Assembly (NCBI RefSeq): GCF_005049285.1
Contig: NZ_SOSC01000013.1
Location: forward strand, 1-64,000
Direction: 5' to 3'
Length of the DNA: 64,000 nt
DNA from: Halorientalis salina
GTDB lineage: Archaea > Halobacteriota > Halobacteria > Halobacteriales > Haloarculaceae
Under the pieces are notes generated by a model. That model saw only the letters and a list, made by a program, of their open reading frames with translations, was not told the origin of the DNA and made no database searches. This document shows positions 46,218-55,917 of the stretch, piece by piece. A program made the translations under genes and the position numbers. Numbering within the stretch: the first letter of the stretch is position 1; every line of letters starts with the position of its first letter.

Positions 46218-46463
46218 ATGCCATCATCTATGGTGCGCATTGCGAACCCCGATTCGTGCGCTATCTGTGGAACCGATCTTCCAGACGATCCGAAATGTGT
46301 GACGCTCCCGACCAGGTTCACGCTCGCGATGACGCCCCTTGCGGAACCTGGCGTTCAGAAGGTGGCCTTCTGCAGCGAACGCCATCGACAGGACTGGCTC
46401 GACGCCAACAGAGGGGAATGGCCAGAGGCGGTCAAAGACGGTACGGCGGGGGATGATGTATAA
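46218..46463 (+). CDS. Small zinc-finger protein, function unknown
   Basis: 81 aa from ATG at 46218 (MPSSMVRIANPDSCAICGTD); MVRI at 46230 is an alternative start. Paired metal-ligand candidates are CAIC near the N-terminus and FCSERH near the middle. The spacing is that of TRASH- or treble-clef-like zinc fingers found as short stand-alone proteins in haloarchaea. The frame is open further upstream without protein-like content. Confidence 0.55.
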   Translation: MPSSMVRIANPDSCAICGTDLPDDPKCVTLPTRFTLAMTPLAEPGVQKVAFCSERHRQDWLDANRGEWPEAVKDGTAGDDV

Positions 46464-46786
46464 AACGCTGTGTGTGACTGGATCTAGACCGATCGTTCTG
46501 AACTACAATCTCAGATGACTGTCCAGTATGTGGATGCTCACCGATTCGACAGCTTCGGCGGATTCGTCGTCAACTCGGGCCTCACGACTGAACACTCGGT
46601 CTTCAGAGACCTGGTCACTCCGGCGGCGCATTGCTGAGCGCTGTTGACGCTGATCCAGGTGAGTACACACTCGAAGGACGAGGTATAGAATTCTTGCTAA
46701 AAAATAGCAAGGTTTTTACCAGCTGATGGTGTGTTTAGGGGTGACACGGGATGTGTGGTGACAATTCCCGTGGAGGTAAGCCACCG
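46464..46786. promoter_or_regulatory. Upstream region of the acx operon
   Basis: No gene is supported. It holds the dyad CTTGCTA-AAAAA-TAGCAAG at 46693-46711 and, just before the ATG, the ribosome-binding run GGAGGT at 46772-46777. Confidence 0.5.
46693..46711. promoter_or_regulatory. Perfect dyad, candidate operator of the acx operon
   Basis: Seven-base arms CTTGCTA and TAGCAAG around AAAAA, some 75 bases before the acxA start and next to GTTTTTACC, which could be the TATA region. The position fits an operator for the IclR protein encoded at 45223-45993. Confidence 0.45.
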
Positions 46787-48952
46787 ATGAGTACTGAGGA
46801 CCAATCAGAACACGAACCTCGTCTCCTCGCCCTCGACACGGGTGGAACCATGACGGACTCGTTCATCGTGGACGAAGAGGCGAACTATACGGTCGGAAAA
46901 GCACAGACAACGCCAGATGACGAATCCGTTGGCGTAAAGAAGTCCTTCGACAACGGACTGGGCTACTGGGGAACCTCGTTCAGCGAGAGTGCTGCCTCTC
47001 TAGACGGTGTCGTCTACGCCGGGACGGCAATGCTCAACCGGTTGCTCGAACGCGAAGGTGAGGGGAACATCGGCGTCATCACGACGGCGGGCTTCGAGGA
47101 CCACCATCGAATGGGACGCGGGATCGCGAGCTGGGCCGACCTGTCGTATTCGGGTCGCCTCCATGCTCGGGAACACGAACATCCCGATCCACTCGTCCCC
47201 CGGGAGAACATCAAGGGGGTCCGCGAGCGCGTCAACATGCTCGGTGCCCCGGTCGTCAGCATTTACGAGGACGAGATCCGGGAGGCCGTACACGACCTCC
47301 TCGACCGGGACGTGCGGGTCATCGCCGTCTGCATGATCTTCTCGTATGCGAACCCGGAACACGAACAGAAAGTCAAGGAGATCGCCGAGGAGGTCAAGGA
47401 GGAACGGAACGACGATACGCCGGTGTGGCTCTCGAGCGAACAGAACCCAGTCCGTGGGGAAACGCCACGGCTGAACACGCTCATTCTCGAAGCCTACGCC
47501 GTGGAGCCGTCGCGAGAACAACTGTACAGCATCGAGGACAAGTTACAGGACGAGGGCCTGGACTCGCCGTTCCGGGTTCTGACGTCCTCCGGAGGAACCA
47601 TTGCGCCGGACCACGATTGGCTGGCCGAGACGATGCTGTCGGGCCCTATCGGCGGCGTGTTCGGGGGCGAGTTCCTCACGGAGAAACTCGGAATCGACAA
47701 TCTCGTTTGCTCGGACGTCGGGGGCACCAGCTTCGACGTGGCGCTCATCACGGAGGGCCACTACCCGACGCGCTGGGACCAGACCCTGGCGCAGATCCCG
47801 ACCAACATCCCGATGACCGCACTGGACTCCATCGGTTCGGGAACCGGGTCGTACCTCCGCGTCGACCGTGCCTCGAATCGCATCGAGATCGGTCCGGACT
47901 CGGCGGGCTACCTCGTCGGCGTCTCGAACGAAAACGCCGACGTCGAGACGCCGACGGTCACCGACTGTACGGCATTGCTGGGGTACATCAACCCCGACTT
48001 CTTCCTCGGTGGCGACATCCCGATCGACGTCGATGCCGCGAGGGAGGCCATCGACGAGCAACTCGCCAGCAACCTCGGCGAGGACCCCGTCGAAACGGCA
48101 CGCGGTGTCCTCGACATTGTCGAGCGCGACATGGCGAACGAACTTCGGTCGATGGTCCACGGGTTGGGCTATGCTCCGGAGAACTACAACCTCATCAGTT
48201 ACGGTGGCGGTGGGCCGCTCCACGCGGCCGGTTACACCAAGCCACTGAACTTCAAGGACGTCATCGTTCCGGACTGGGCGGCCGCGTTCTCCGCGTTCGG
48301 CACCGCCTGTGCGGATTCGGCCTACCGGTACGACCAGTCCGTCGACGTCATCCTCCAGCCAGACTTCAGTAACGCCGACCAGGTGGCTGACACCCTCACT
48401 GGCGTCTTCCACAAAGTGCGTGACAAGGCGGCCGACGCCTTCGTGCGCGACGGCATCGACGCCGACAAGATGGAGTTCCAGCCGGCGGTTCGCGCACAGT
48501 ACACCGGCATGCTTGACGACCTGGAGGTCGAGATCGAGGAGTTCTGGGACGGCAGGCTGAGCGGCGAGGACATCGAACAGATCATCGAGAAATTCGAGGA
48601 CGAGTTCGGCCGCGTGTTTCAGCGTGCGGCCCGCTCGCCCGAGAACGGCTATCAGTTTACCGTCGCAATCGGAGAAGGCGTCGCGCCCTCGCCGAAGCCC
48701 ACGCTACCCAACGAGGACCCAGTCTCGAGCGATACGCCCCCGGAACAGGCCCACAAGGGCGAACGTGCCATCTACTGGGAGGGCGACTGGCACGACGCCA
48801 ACATCTGGGACATGGACCACATCCAGGCGGGTAACGTCGTCGAGGGGCCGGCGGTCACGGAGGCACCGGCGACCACGATGCTAGTCCCGCCGGGCTTCGA
48901 GGCATCGCTCGACCACAACCGCATTTACCACCTCACTCAGACCAATGAGTAA
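46787..48952 (+). CDS. acxA: Acetone carboxylase beta subunit (hydantoinase A-like)
   Basis: 721 aa from ATG at 46787, preceded by GGAGGT. The hydantoinase A/actin-like ATP-binding fold is seen in LLALDTGGTMTDSFIVDEEA, DNLVCSDVGGTSFDVALIT (phosphate-2 loop) and ENYNLISYGGGGPLHAAGYT (adenosine loop). The length agrees with AcxA (about 717 aa). In the known complex, ATP is used to phosphorylate acetone and bicarbonate, which are then joined to acetoacetate. It overlaps acxB by eight bases. Hydantoinases share the fold; the third small subunit below decides for acetone carboxylase. Confidence 0.85.
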   Translation: MSTEDQSEHEPRLLALDTGGTMTDSFIVDEEANYTVGKAQTTPDDESVGVKKSFDNGLGYWGTSFSESAASLDGVVYAGTAMLNRLLEREGEGNIGVITTAGFEDHHRMGRGIASWADLSYSGRLHAREHEHPDPLVPRENIKGVRERVNMLGAPVVSIYEDEIREAVHDLLDRDVRVIAVCMIFSYANPEHEQKVKEIAEEVKEERNDDTPVWLSSEQNPVRGETPRLNTLILEAYAVEPSREQLYSIEDKLQDEGLDSPFRVLTSSGGTIAPDHDWLAETMLSGPIGGVFGGEFLTEKLGIDNLVCSDVGGTSFDVALITEGHYPTRWDQTLAQIPTNIPMTALDSIGSGTGSYLRVDRASNRIEIGPDSAGYLVGVSNENADVETPTVTDCTALLGYINPDFFLGGDIPIDVDAAREAIDEQLASNLGEDPVETARGVLDIVERDMANELRSMVHGLGYAPENYNLISYGGGGPLHAAGYTKPLNFKDVIVPDWAAAFSAFGTACADSAYRYDQSVDVILQPDFSNADQVADTLTGVFHKVRDKAADAFVRDGIDADKMEFQPAVRAQYTGMLDDLEVEIEEFWDGRLSGEDIEQIIEKFEDEFGRVFQRAARSPENGYQFTVAIGEGVAPSPKPTLPNEDPVSSDTPPEQAHKGERAIYWEGDWHDANIWDMDHIQAGNVVEGPAVTEAPATTMLVPPGFEASLDHNRIYHLTQTNE

Positions 48953-51230
48953 ACCAGAATCCGAACTCCACGATCCAGAAACCACTACCCGCGAACGCGA
49001 ATTCGACGACGTAGAGCCGCCGATCGGCTGGGACGGGCAGACGCTCCAGGAGATGCTCGACGAGAGTGAACACCTCCTGGAGGAGACCGGCCACTACCGC
49101 GGCCTCGACGAACTCGAGTTCAAAGAACAGGACCCCTTCCAGTACGAACAGATGTACTCGCGGCTCCGGGGCGCGCTCGTCTCCGCTCGTGAGACGGCAC
49201 TCCACGTGAGCGCCTCACCGATCGTCCGCGAGATCGGGGAGCTCTGCTTCCAGATTTACACCCCAGAGGGCGATTCGGTTGCGGTCTCGACGGGTATCAT
49301 CGTCCACGTCCACACCGGCTCCCTCGCGATCAAGTACATGATCGAAGAGGACTACGAACACGGTCGTGGCATCCAGCCGGGGGACGTGTTCTGTAACAAC
49401 GACAACGACCTCGGCAACGTCCACACCACGGACGTTCACACGTTCGTCCCCATCTTCTACGAGGACGAACTCGTCGCATGGGCCGACGGCGTCACCCACG
49501 AGATCGACATCGGCGGCATGACCCGCGGTCACGACCAGATCGCTTCGACCAACCGGCACGAGGACGGGCTGTACGCGACATGTGAGAAGATTGGCGAAGA
49601 CGACCAGTTGTATCAGGACTGGCGGGATCGCGGCCAACGGGGCGTGCGAACCCCGATGTACTGGGACCTCGACGAGAAGTGTCGGCTTGCGGGTTGTCAC
49701 ATGATCCGCGAGGCGATCCACGAGATGATCGACGAGGTCGGCGTGGACACGTTCAAACAGTTCCTCTACGAGGCCGTCGAGGAAGGTCGCCAGATCATGG
49801 AGTCTCGGGTCAAAGAGCGAATGTTCCCCGGGACGTACCGGGAGGCCGGTTTCCATCCGATCCAGTGGGAGGACAAGGCCTGGCAGCCCGGTGCCCAGCA
49901 GAACATGATGAACCACCTCCCCGTCGAGATGACGATCGACGGGGACGGCGAGATGGAACTGGATCTGGAAGGTGCCACGCCGCCAGGGCCTCACCCGTTC
50001 AACTGCGCAGAGGGGTCGATGGAAGGTGCGCTCTGGGTGTACCTCACCCAGTCGCTGCTGCACGACGGAAAAGTGAACGACGGGGCCAACTACGCGGTCG
50101 ACACCAACTATCCGGAGGGGAGCGTGGTGAACCCACAGGACCCCGATCGCTCCTACCACACTCCGTGGGCGACGATCTTCTCGACCTACCTGGCGGTGTC
50201 GAAGTGTCTCTCCAACGGATTCTTCTCGCGAGGGTTCCGCGAGGAGGTGATCACTGGCTACGGAGAGCCCGGCGACGCGCTGCAGGGTGGCGGGAAGCTG
50301 AAGGACTCCGTGGCCGACGCCATCCCGGACGCGCTGGGTGACTACTGGCCGGTCGGTCCGTTCGACTTCTCGTGTCAGGGGCTCGGAGCCTCGGCCTGTC
50401 GCGACGGGCTGGACTACGGGTACGCGATGTTCAACCCCGAGGCGGACCTCGGCGACGTCGAGGAGTGGGAGCAAACCCAGTGGGGGCTGTTGCAACTCAG
50501 TCGCCGAGTCAAGCCCAACACCGCCGGCCACGGCAAGTACCGCGGTGGCTCAGGCTGGGAAGGGCTCCACACTGTCATGGGCAGCGAGGATGTCTCGATG
50601 TACGCGTTCAGCATTCCGACAGTTACCTGGTCGTCTGCCGGGATGTCCGGCGGTTACCCCGGCGGAACGAGTTACTCCGTGCGCGTACACGATACCGACC
50701 TCGCCGAGCGGGCCGCCGCGGACGAGCCCTACCCCCTCGACGACCAGCCGGTCGGTTCCCTCGAGGACCAGATCGAGGGCGAGGAGGTTATTCGCGACCA
50801 AGACGGGATGTTCTTCCCGGAGGAGTTCGAGAATCACGACCTGCTCCGGTATCAGACCAGCGGCGGCCCCGGCTGGGGCGACCCGCTGGAGCGGCCACCG
50901 GAGAAGCTCAAGGAGGACATCGAGGAGGACATCTTCACTCCGGACATCGTCGAGCAGGTGTACGGGGTCGTGGGCGACTACGACGCGAACGACCGGGAGT
51001 TCACCATCGACGAGGAGGCGACCGAACAGCGGCGACAGGAAATCCGTGAAGAGCGCGCCGAGCGGACTCAGTCGTTCGACGAATTCTTCGACGAGGAGCG
51101 AGAACGTGTCGAGGAAAGCGACTGGAACGACGGCATCCAGTACATGTACGATGGCGTGTTCGAGCAGAGCGAAGAGTGGGCCGAGGAGTTCCGCGAGTTC
51201 TGGGACCTCGACGACGACTACTCCCCCTAG
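48945..51230 (+). CDS. acxB: Acetone carboxylase alpha subunit (hydantoinase B-like)
   Basis: 761 aa, ATG inside the end of acxA. Family landmarks are SASPIVREIGELCFQIYTPE, PGDVFCNNDNDLGNVHTTDV, ADGVTHEIDIGGMTRG and NTAGHGKYRGGSGWEGLHTV. Length is close to AcxB (about 776 aa). It carries the carboxylating active site of the complex, which in bacteria contains Mn. A strongly acidic C-terminal helix (about 690-755) is a haloarchaeal trait. It is followed by acxC with nine bases between stop and ATG. Confidence 0.85.
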   Translation: MSKPESELHDPETTTREREFDDVEPPIGWDGQTLQEMLDESEHLLEETGHYRGLDELEFKEQDPFQYEQMYSRLRGALVSARETALHVSASPIVREIGELCFQIYTPEGDSVAVSTGIIVHVHTGSLAIKYMIEEDYEHGRGIQPGDVFCNNDNDLGNVHTTDVHTFVPIFYEDELVAWADGVTHEIDIGGMTRGHDQIASTNRHEDGLYATCEKIGEDDQLYQDWRDRGQRGVRTPMYWDLDEKCRLAGCHMIREAIHEMIDEVGVDTFKQFLYEAVEEGRQIMESRVKERMFPGTYREAGFHPIQWEDKAWQPGAQQNMMNHLPVEMTIDGDGEMELDLEGATPPGPHPFNCAEGSMEGALWVYLTQSLLHDGKVNDGANYAVDTNYPEGSVVNPQDPDRSYHTPWATIFSTYLAVSKCLSNGFFSRGFREEVITGYGEPGDALQGGGKLKDSVADAIPDALGDYWPVGPFDFSCQGLGASACRDGLDYGYAMFNPEADLGDVEEWEQTQWGLLQLSRRVKPNTAGHGKYRGGSGWEGLHTVMGSEDVSMYAFSIPTVTWSSAGMSGGYPGGTSYSVRVHDTDLAERAAADEPYPLDDQPVGSLEDQIEGEEVIRDQDGMFFPEEFENHDLLRYQTSGGPGWGDPLERPPEKLKEDIEEDIFTPDIVEQVYGVVGDYDANDREFTIDEEATEQRRQEIREERAERTQSFDEFFDEERERVEESDWNDGIQYMYDGVFEQSEEWAEEFREFWDLDDDYSP

Positions 51231-51239
51231 GTGATACCA

Positions 51240-51764
51240 ATGACTGATTTAGACAAAAACCGCGTGCAATCGTTGATCGAAGGTGAAATGTCCTGGGACG
51301 AGATGCGCAACGAGGTGCTCCCGGACCCGAAGGACCCGGACCGGTTCGAGAAAACCCGTGCTGTTCTTCAAGAGCGCGTCGACTGGGACGATCCGATCCT
51401 GGTCCCGCTGAACGATCACCTCTACGTGGTCGGGACCGACGACGGCCGCGTCGTCAGGGCCGACTGCGGCGAGGACCTCTGTGGCGTGGACGACAACTGG
51501 AAGCGCTCCTGCGAGGTCTTCGTTCGCGATGACGCCGAGGAGTTCGAGGAACTCTACGAGGAGTACATGCATGTCGACCCGGACTGGGCGTTCGAACTCC
51601 GTGAGTGGTACTGTCCGGGGTGCTACGAACTCATCGACGTAGACGCCGTGCCGGTCGGCTATCCGGTTATCAAACCGTTCGACCCGGACATCGACACGTT
51701 CTACGAGGAGTGGCAAGGGCGCCCGGCACCCGACCGCGGGGGCGACGAGACGGCAGCTGACTGA
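51240..51764 (+). CDS. acxC: Acetone carboxylase gamma subunit
   Basis: 174 aa from ATG at 51240 (MTDLDKNRVQSLIEGEMSWD); a GTG three codons earlier also opens the frame. The cysteines are in RADCGEDLCG and WYCPGCYELIDVDAVPVGYP, a zinc-binding arrangement matching AcxC (about 168 aa). This subunit is absent from plain hydantoinases, which is why the three genes are called acetone carboxylase here. A neighbouring ketone as substrate cannot be excluded. Confidence 0.85.
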   Translation: MTDLDKNRVQSLIEGEMSWDEMRNEVLPDPKDPDRFEKTRAVLQERVDWDDPILVPLNDHLYVVGTDDGRVVRADCGEDLCGVDDNWKRSCEVFVRDDAEEFEELYEEYMHVDPDWAFELREWYCPGCYELIDVDAVPVGYPVIKPFDPDIDTFYEEWQGRPAPDRGGDETAAD

Positions 51765-51832
51765 GCCTGGTCCCCGTTCCCACTGTCGTTTTGTGCGGTA
51801 GCTTTTTTATTAATGCTCCGTAATGTGTTACC

Positions 51833-53449
51833 ATGTCAGCCGGAAGCGGCAGTTCTGAGAGTCGGCAGGGACGTGGCGAAGCGACGGGCGCGCCGTCGAC
51901 CCTGATCGAAGCACTGATCCAGAGCCTCGATCGATTCGATGACCGGGTTGCTGTGACGGTCGACGGATCGGAGTATACCTACGGCGAACTCGACGAACGG
52001 TCGAATGCTGTGGCGAACGCGCTCGTCGACCGGGGCGTCGAACCGGGCGATCGAGTTGCACTGATGATGTCTAACTGTCTGGGCTACGTGATCGCGGACC
52101 TGGCGCTGCTGAAGGCCGGGGCGGTCAAACTCCCACTCAACGATATGCTTACCGAGGACGAGTTCGAGTACATGCTCTCGGATTCGGGTGCCGAGACTGT
52201 TATCGCCGGGCCGGGGTTCACCGACACATTGGCGTCGCTTGACGCGTCCGTCGATAGCCTCGATCGAGGGATCGTTATCGACAGCGAGAGCGACCAGTTC
52301 GACTCGCTCGCGGATCTCGAATCCGACGGCGATCCCACCGAACCGCCGTCCGTCTCCGTCTCCCCCGAAAGCCCCGTCGGACACTTCTATACCGGTGGGA
52401 CGACTGGAGATCCCAAGGGCGTCATCCATTCTCACGATAACTTCCTCCAGAACATGTACGCACACATTACCGAACTAGACATGACGGGGGACGATACGCT
52501 TCTCTTGATGACGCCGCTCCCACACTCTGCGGGCCTGTTCCTGTGGGCAGCGATGCTTCTGGGGGCCAAGTCCGTTATCCGTCCGGGGTTCGATCCGGAA
52601 CAGGCGCTTCGGGATATCGAGGATCACGAGGTGACGTGGTCGTTCCTCGTCCCGACGATGATCTACACTCTCCTCGATGACCCAGCGCTCGACGAAACCG
52701 ACACGTCGTCGCTAGAGACCCTGATCTACGGGGCAGCACCGATGACACCAGCCCGGCTCCGAGAAGGCCTGGCGGAGTTCGGACCGGTGTTCACGCAGTT
52801 CTACGGCCAGACGGAGGTGCCCAACCTGATCACTGTACTGGGGAAAGAAGAGCACCGCATCGCGATCGAGGAGGAGCACGAACAGCGATTGGGGTCGGCT
52901 GGTCAGCCGACACTGATGGCCGACGTGAAGATCGTCGACACCGAGACGGGCGAGGAGCAACCGCCCGGACGCGAGGGTGAGATCATGGCGAGTGCGCCGT
53001 ACGTCATGGACGAGTACTGGGGGCTTCCGGAGAAGACCGCCGAGACAGTCGAGGACGGCTGGGTCCATACGGGAGACATCGGGAAGCGCGACGAAGACGG
53101 CTACGTGTACCTCCTGGACCGGAAGAGCAACATGATAATCTCTGGGGGCATGAACGTCTACAGCACCGACGTCGAGGACGTCCTCGCGACACACCCGGAT
53201 GTGGCCCAAGTCGCTGTCATCGGCGTCCCGGACGAAAAGTGGGGCGAGGCGGTGACCGCGATCATCGTTCCCGACGGGGAGGTCACGCAAGCGGACATCG
53301 ACGATTTCGCCGACGAGGAACTCGGCGACTACAAGCGCCCAAAGCACGTCGAGTTCCGTGACGAGTTGCCGAAGACGCCTTACGGCAAGATCGACAAGAA
53401 AGCACTCAGAGAACCGTACTGGGACGACTCGGACCGTAGCATCAACTGA
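51833..53449 (+). CDS. AMP-forming acyl-CoA ligase
   Basis: 538 aa. The P-loop YTGGTTGDPKG is at 186-196, GQTEVPN in motif A5, TGDIGKRDEDGYVYLLDRKS in A7/A8, and the catalytic A10 lysine K519 in TPYGKIDKKAL. It activates a carboxylic acid to its CoA ester through an acyl-AMP. It is 68 bases after acxC in the same direction. An acetoacetyl-CoA synthetase role would complete acetone use, but the acyl specificity is not visible. TTTTTTATTAATG at 51803-51815 may be a separate promoter. Confidence 0.88.
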   Translation: MSAGSGSSESRQGRGEATGAPSTLIEALIQSLDRFDDRVAVTVDGSEYTYGELDERSNAVANALVDRGVEPGDRVALMMSNCLGYVIADLALLKAGAVKLPLNDMLTEDEFEYMLSDSGAETVIAGPGFTDTLASLDASVDSLDRGIVIDSESDQFDSLADLESDGDPTEPPSVSVSPESPVGHFYTGGTTGDPKGVIHSHDNFLQNMYAHITELDMTGDDTLLLMTPLPHSAGLFLWAAMLLGAKSVIRPGFDPEQALRDIEDHEVTWSFLVPTMIYTLLDDPALDETDTSSLETLIYGAAPMTPARLREGLAEFGPVFTQFYGQTEVPNLITVLGKEEHRIAIEEEHEQRLGSAGQPTLMADVKIVDTETGEEQPPGREGEIMASAPYVMDEYWGLPEKTAETVEDGWVHTGDIGKRDEDGYVYLLDRKSNMIISGGMNVYSTDVEDVLATHPDVAQVAVIGVPDEKWGEAVTAIIVPDGEVTQADIDDFADEELGDYKRPKHVEFRDELPKTPYGKIDKKALREPYWDDSDRSIN

Positions 53450-53585
53450 CCGGTCCCTCACTCGAGAGCCTGCCGGGCGTGGACCGCGGGGTAAATTTAA
53501 GCCATCGGGTGAACCTGTTGTTCGATAATGCACACCACAAAACCCGAAGCGGGGCGGAATCGCTCGCGACGGAGGTGCGACACGT

Positions 53586-55172
53586 ATGAGCCAGGTCGGA
53601 GCTGACGAGTACGAGACCATTAATACGTTGCTGGCAGACCGGGCGGCCAGCAAGGGTGACAGTCCGCTCGTCCACACCGCCGACCAGAGCTACAGTTATC
53701 GGGACCTACACGAGACGTCCAATGCCATCGCAAACGCTCTCGTCGAGCAGGGAACCGAACCGGGTGATCGGATCTGTACGTTCCTTCGGAACTGTCCGGA
53801 GTACCTCGCGGTCTGGTTCGGCATTGCCAAGGCTGGCGCAGTGATGGTCTCGTTGCACAACGACCTCCGTGGCGACAGTCTTTCGTACGTCCTGCGCGAC
53901 TCCTCGGCGACGACGATCTTTTTGGACTCCTCGACTCGGGAGAACTACGAGATGATTCGGGGAGAACCGAACGACGTGACGTCGGAGTTCCTGCTTGGCG
54001 ACCAACCTCCGGAATCCTCGTACCAGTCCTACGAGTCGTTGCTCGACTCCGATCGGAGTTCCCGACCCGATCGCTCACGCCGGGCGTCGGATCCGATGTC
54101 AGTCATCTACACCAGCGGGACCACGGGCAAGCCGAAGGGTGTGATACTGCCCCACTACTCCTACATCAATACCGGGCGGGAGTTCATGGACAACGTCTTG
54201 AGCCTTGACCAGGACGACCGTGCGTTCACGACATTGCCGCTCTCTCACTGCAACGCACAGCAGACAACGGTCACGGGATCGATCCTTGCTGGTATCGACT
54301 TCGTGCTGTACGAGGAGTTCGACCCGGACCGGTTCTGGGACCAGATCCGACGCCACGACGCAACGGTGTTCAGCTACCTCGGGACGATGATAACCAATCT
54401 TCACAATGCCGATTCGCAGCCCGACGACGCCGACAATCCGGCGGTGTACGGGATCGGTGCCGGTGCACCGGCGGGTGTCATTGACGAGTTCGAACCTCGG
54501 TTCGACGTGCAACTCCTCGAAGGCTACGGGCTGACCGAGACGGCTACCATGGCGGCCGTCAACCCTCCCGAAGCGTCACGGTCCGGGAGCATCGGGAAAC
54601 CCCTCTCGTACACGGAGATAGAAATCGTCGACGAGGAGGACCGACCGCTACCACCCGGTGAGGATGGCGAGATCGTCGTCAGACCGACGGAACCGAACTC
54701 GTTCATGCTTGGGTACCACGCCAAGCCAGACGAGACGGTCGATGCCTGGCAGAACCTCTGGTTCCACACGGGCGATGTCGGATACAAAGACGAGGACGGC
54801 TACTTCTACTTCGTCGACCGGAAGGCGTACGCCATCCGGCGGCCGGGCGGCAACGTCTCGTCGTACGAGGTCGAGAACGTTCTCAGTGACCACCCGGACC
54901 TAACAGAGGCAGCGGTGTTCGGTGTTCCGACCGAGCGGGACGACGAGGCAGTGAAGGCGGTGGTCGTCCCCAGGCCGGGAAAAGACCCCTCTCCAGTCGA
55001 CATCGTCGACTACTGCGACGGTCGACTCGCCTATTTCAAAGTGCCACGGTATATCGCTATCCGAGACGAACTGCCGAAAACGCCGACCGAACGCGTCAAG
55101 AAGTACGAACTGATCGCTGAGAACGACCAGGATACGTGGGACCGCGAGCGAGGCTACGAACTCAAGCGGTGA
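53586..55172 (+). CDS. AMP-forming acyl-CoA ligase with altered A10 motif
   Basis: 528 aa. The P-loop IYTSGTTGKPKG is at 174-185, GYGLTETATMAA in A5, and TGDVGYKDEDGYFYFVDRKA in A7/A8. At the C-terminus the usual T-P-x-G-K is T-P-T-E-R (E502, R503), so the canonical catalytic lysine position is arginine, although lysines follow at 505-506. Related CaiC-like ligases vary here. It is the second ligase of the cluster, 136 bases after the first. The difference suggests a different acid or a thioesterification-poor enzyme. Confidence 0.85.
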   Translation: MSQVGADEYETINTLLADRAASKGDSPLVHTADQSYSYRDLHETSNAIANALVEQGTEPGDRICTFLRNCPEYLAVWFGIAKAGAVMVSLHNDLRGDSLSYVLRDSSATTIFLDSSTRENYEMIRGEPNDVTSEFLLGDQPPESSYQSYESLLDSDRSSRPDRSRRASDPMSVIYTSGTTGKPKGVILPHYSYINTGREFMDNVLSLDQDDRAFTTLPLSHCNAQQTTVTGSILAGIDFVLYEEFDPDRFWDQIRRHDATVFSYLGTMITNLHNADSQPDDADNPAVYGIGAGAPAGVIDEFEPRFDVQLLEGYGLTETATMAAVNPPEASRSGSIGKPLSYTEIEIVDEEDRPLPPGEDGEIVVRPTEPNSFMLGYHAKPDETVDAWQNLWFHTGDVGYKDEDGYFYFVDRKAYAIRRPGGNVSSYEVENVLSDHPDLTEAAVFGVPTERDDEAVKAVVVPRPGKDPSPVDIVDYCDGRLAYFKVPRYIAIRDELPKTPTERVKKYELIAENDQDTWDRERGYELKR

Positions 55173-55348
55173 CGATCTCGCACCGCGCCGATTGGTATTC
55201 TTTGCGGTGGGGACCTCGTCGCCGACGTCGTTGACGAGACGCTTCGGTCCGCGTCTTTCCTGTTCCAGCTGCTACTGGTCGAGTACCATATCGAAATGAA
55301 ACCGTGACTCGATTCTGGCCCTCGGCTTGGATTCGGAGTTTTCACCAG

Positions 55349-55732
55349 TCAGTTCTGATCTATCGACTCGAGAGGTTCGATGCCCTGGACTACACCACGA
55401 TGCTCCCAGTCCCCCGGCTCACCCGGTTCACGTCGCGTGTGTAAATGCAGATCCCCGTTTGGCCGCAACAGCAGGGCATGCTGGTAGCCGTCCTCATCGA
55501 CGACGAGGCGACATGCCTCCCAGTCGCCGTCCTCGTCGGCATCAAGCGTTCGATTCATCCCGATGATCCGGCCGGATTCATGAGTGAAAACGAACTGCTG
55601 GATTCCCGGCGCGACTTCCGCAGTCTCCTGTGGTCGAAACACTATGACCGACACTTCACCGATGTCTGGATCGGTCACGCGTGCCGTATCTCCGTGTGTC
55701 AGATCGCGAATTACTGTGCCAGGCTCTGGCAT
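55349..55732 (-). CDS. Small acidic beta-rich protein, function unknown
   Basis: 127 aa from ATG at 55732 (MPEPGTVIRDLTHGDTARVT). It is mostly beta segments with acidic loops: VSVIVFRPQETAEV, QQFVFTHESGRIIGMN, ALLLRPNGDLHLHTRREPG. It looks like a genuine haloarchaeal protein with no recognised family. The AT-rich text upstream of its ATG (TATAAACCG, minus strand) is a plausible TATA box. Confidence 0.5.
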   Translation of the reverse strand: MPEPGTVIRDLTHGDTARVTDPDIGEVSVIVFRPQETAEVAPGIQQFVFTHESGRIIGMNRTLDADEDGDWEACRLVVDEDGYQHALLLRPNGDLHLHTRREPGEPGDWEHRGVVQGIEPLESIDQN

Positions 55733-55917
55733 GGTATTGGTAACATGAATTGCAACGGTTTATAGATAGTGGACGATCGGGGGGTCTGCATTCGAATACA
55801 GTGGAGCTATTACGAACTGAGTGATGTTCACGCTACACTGTTTCCGATAGACTGGCTGTCCAGCATTCAACTCGTACACACTCTCGGAACTGTCTTCGCG
55901 TGTACGTTTCAGAACGA

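Noticed and set aside
49215-50531. 438-codon minus-strand frame across acxB
   Set aside because: It mirrors the acxB coding strand and has no recognisable motif.
46787-51230. Annotation as hydantoinase or 5-oxoprolinase
   Set aside because: The two large subunits alone would fit, but the third cysteine-bearing subunit directly after them is specific to acetone-carboxylase-type complexes.
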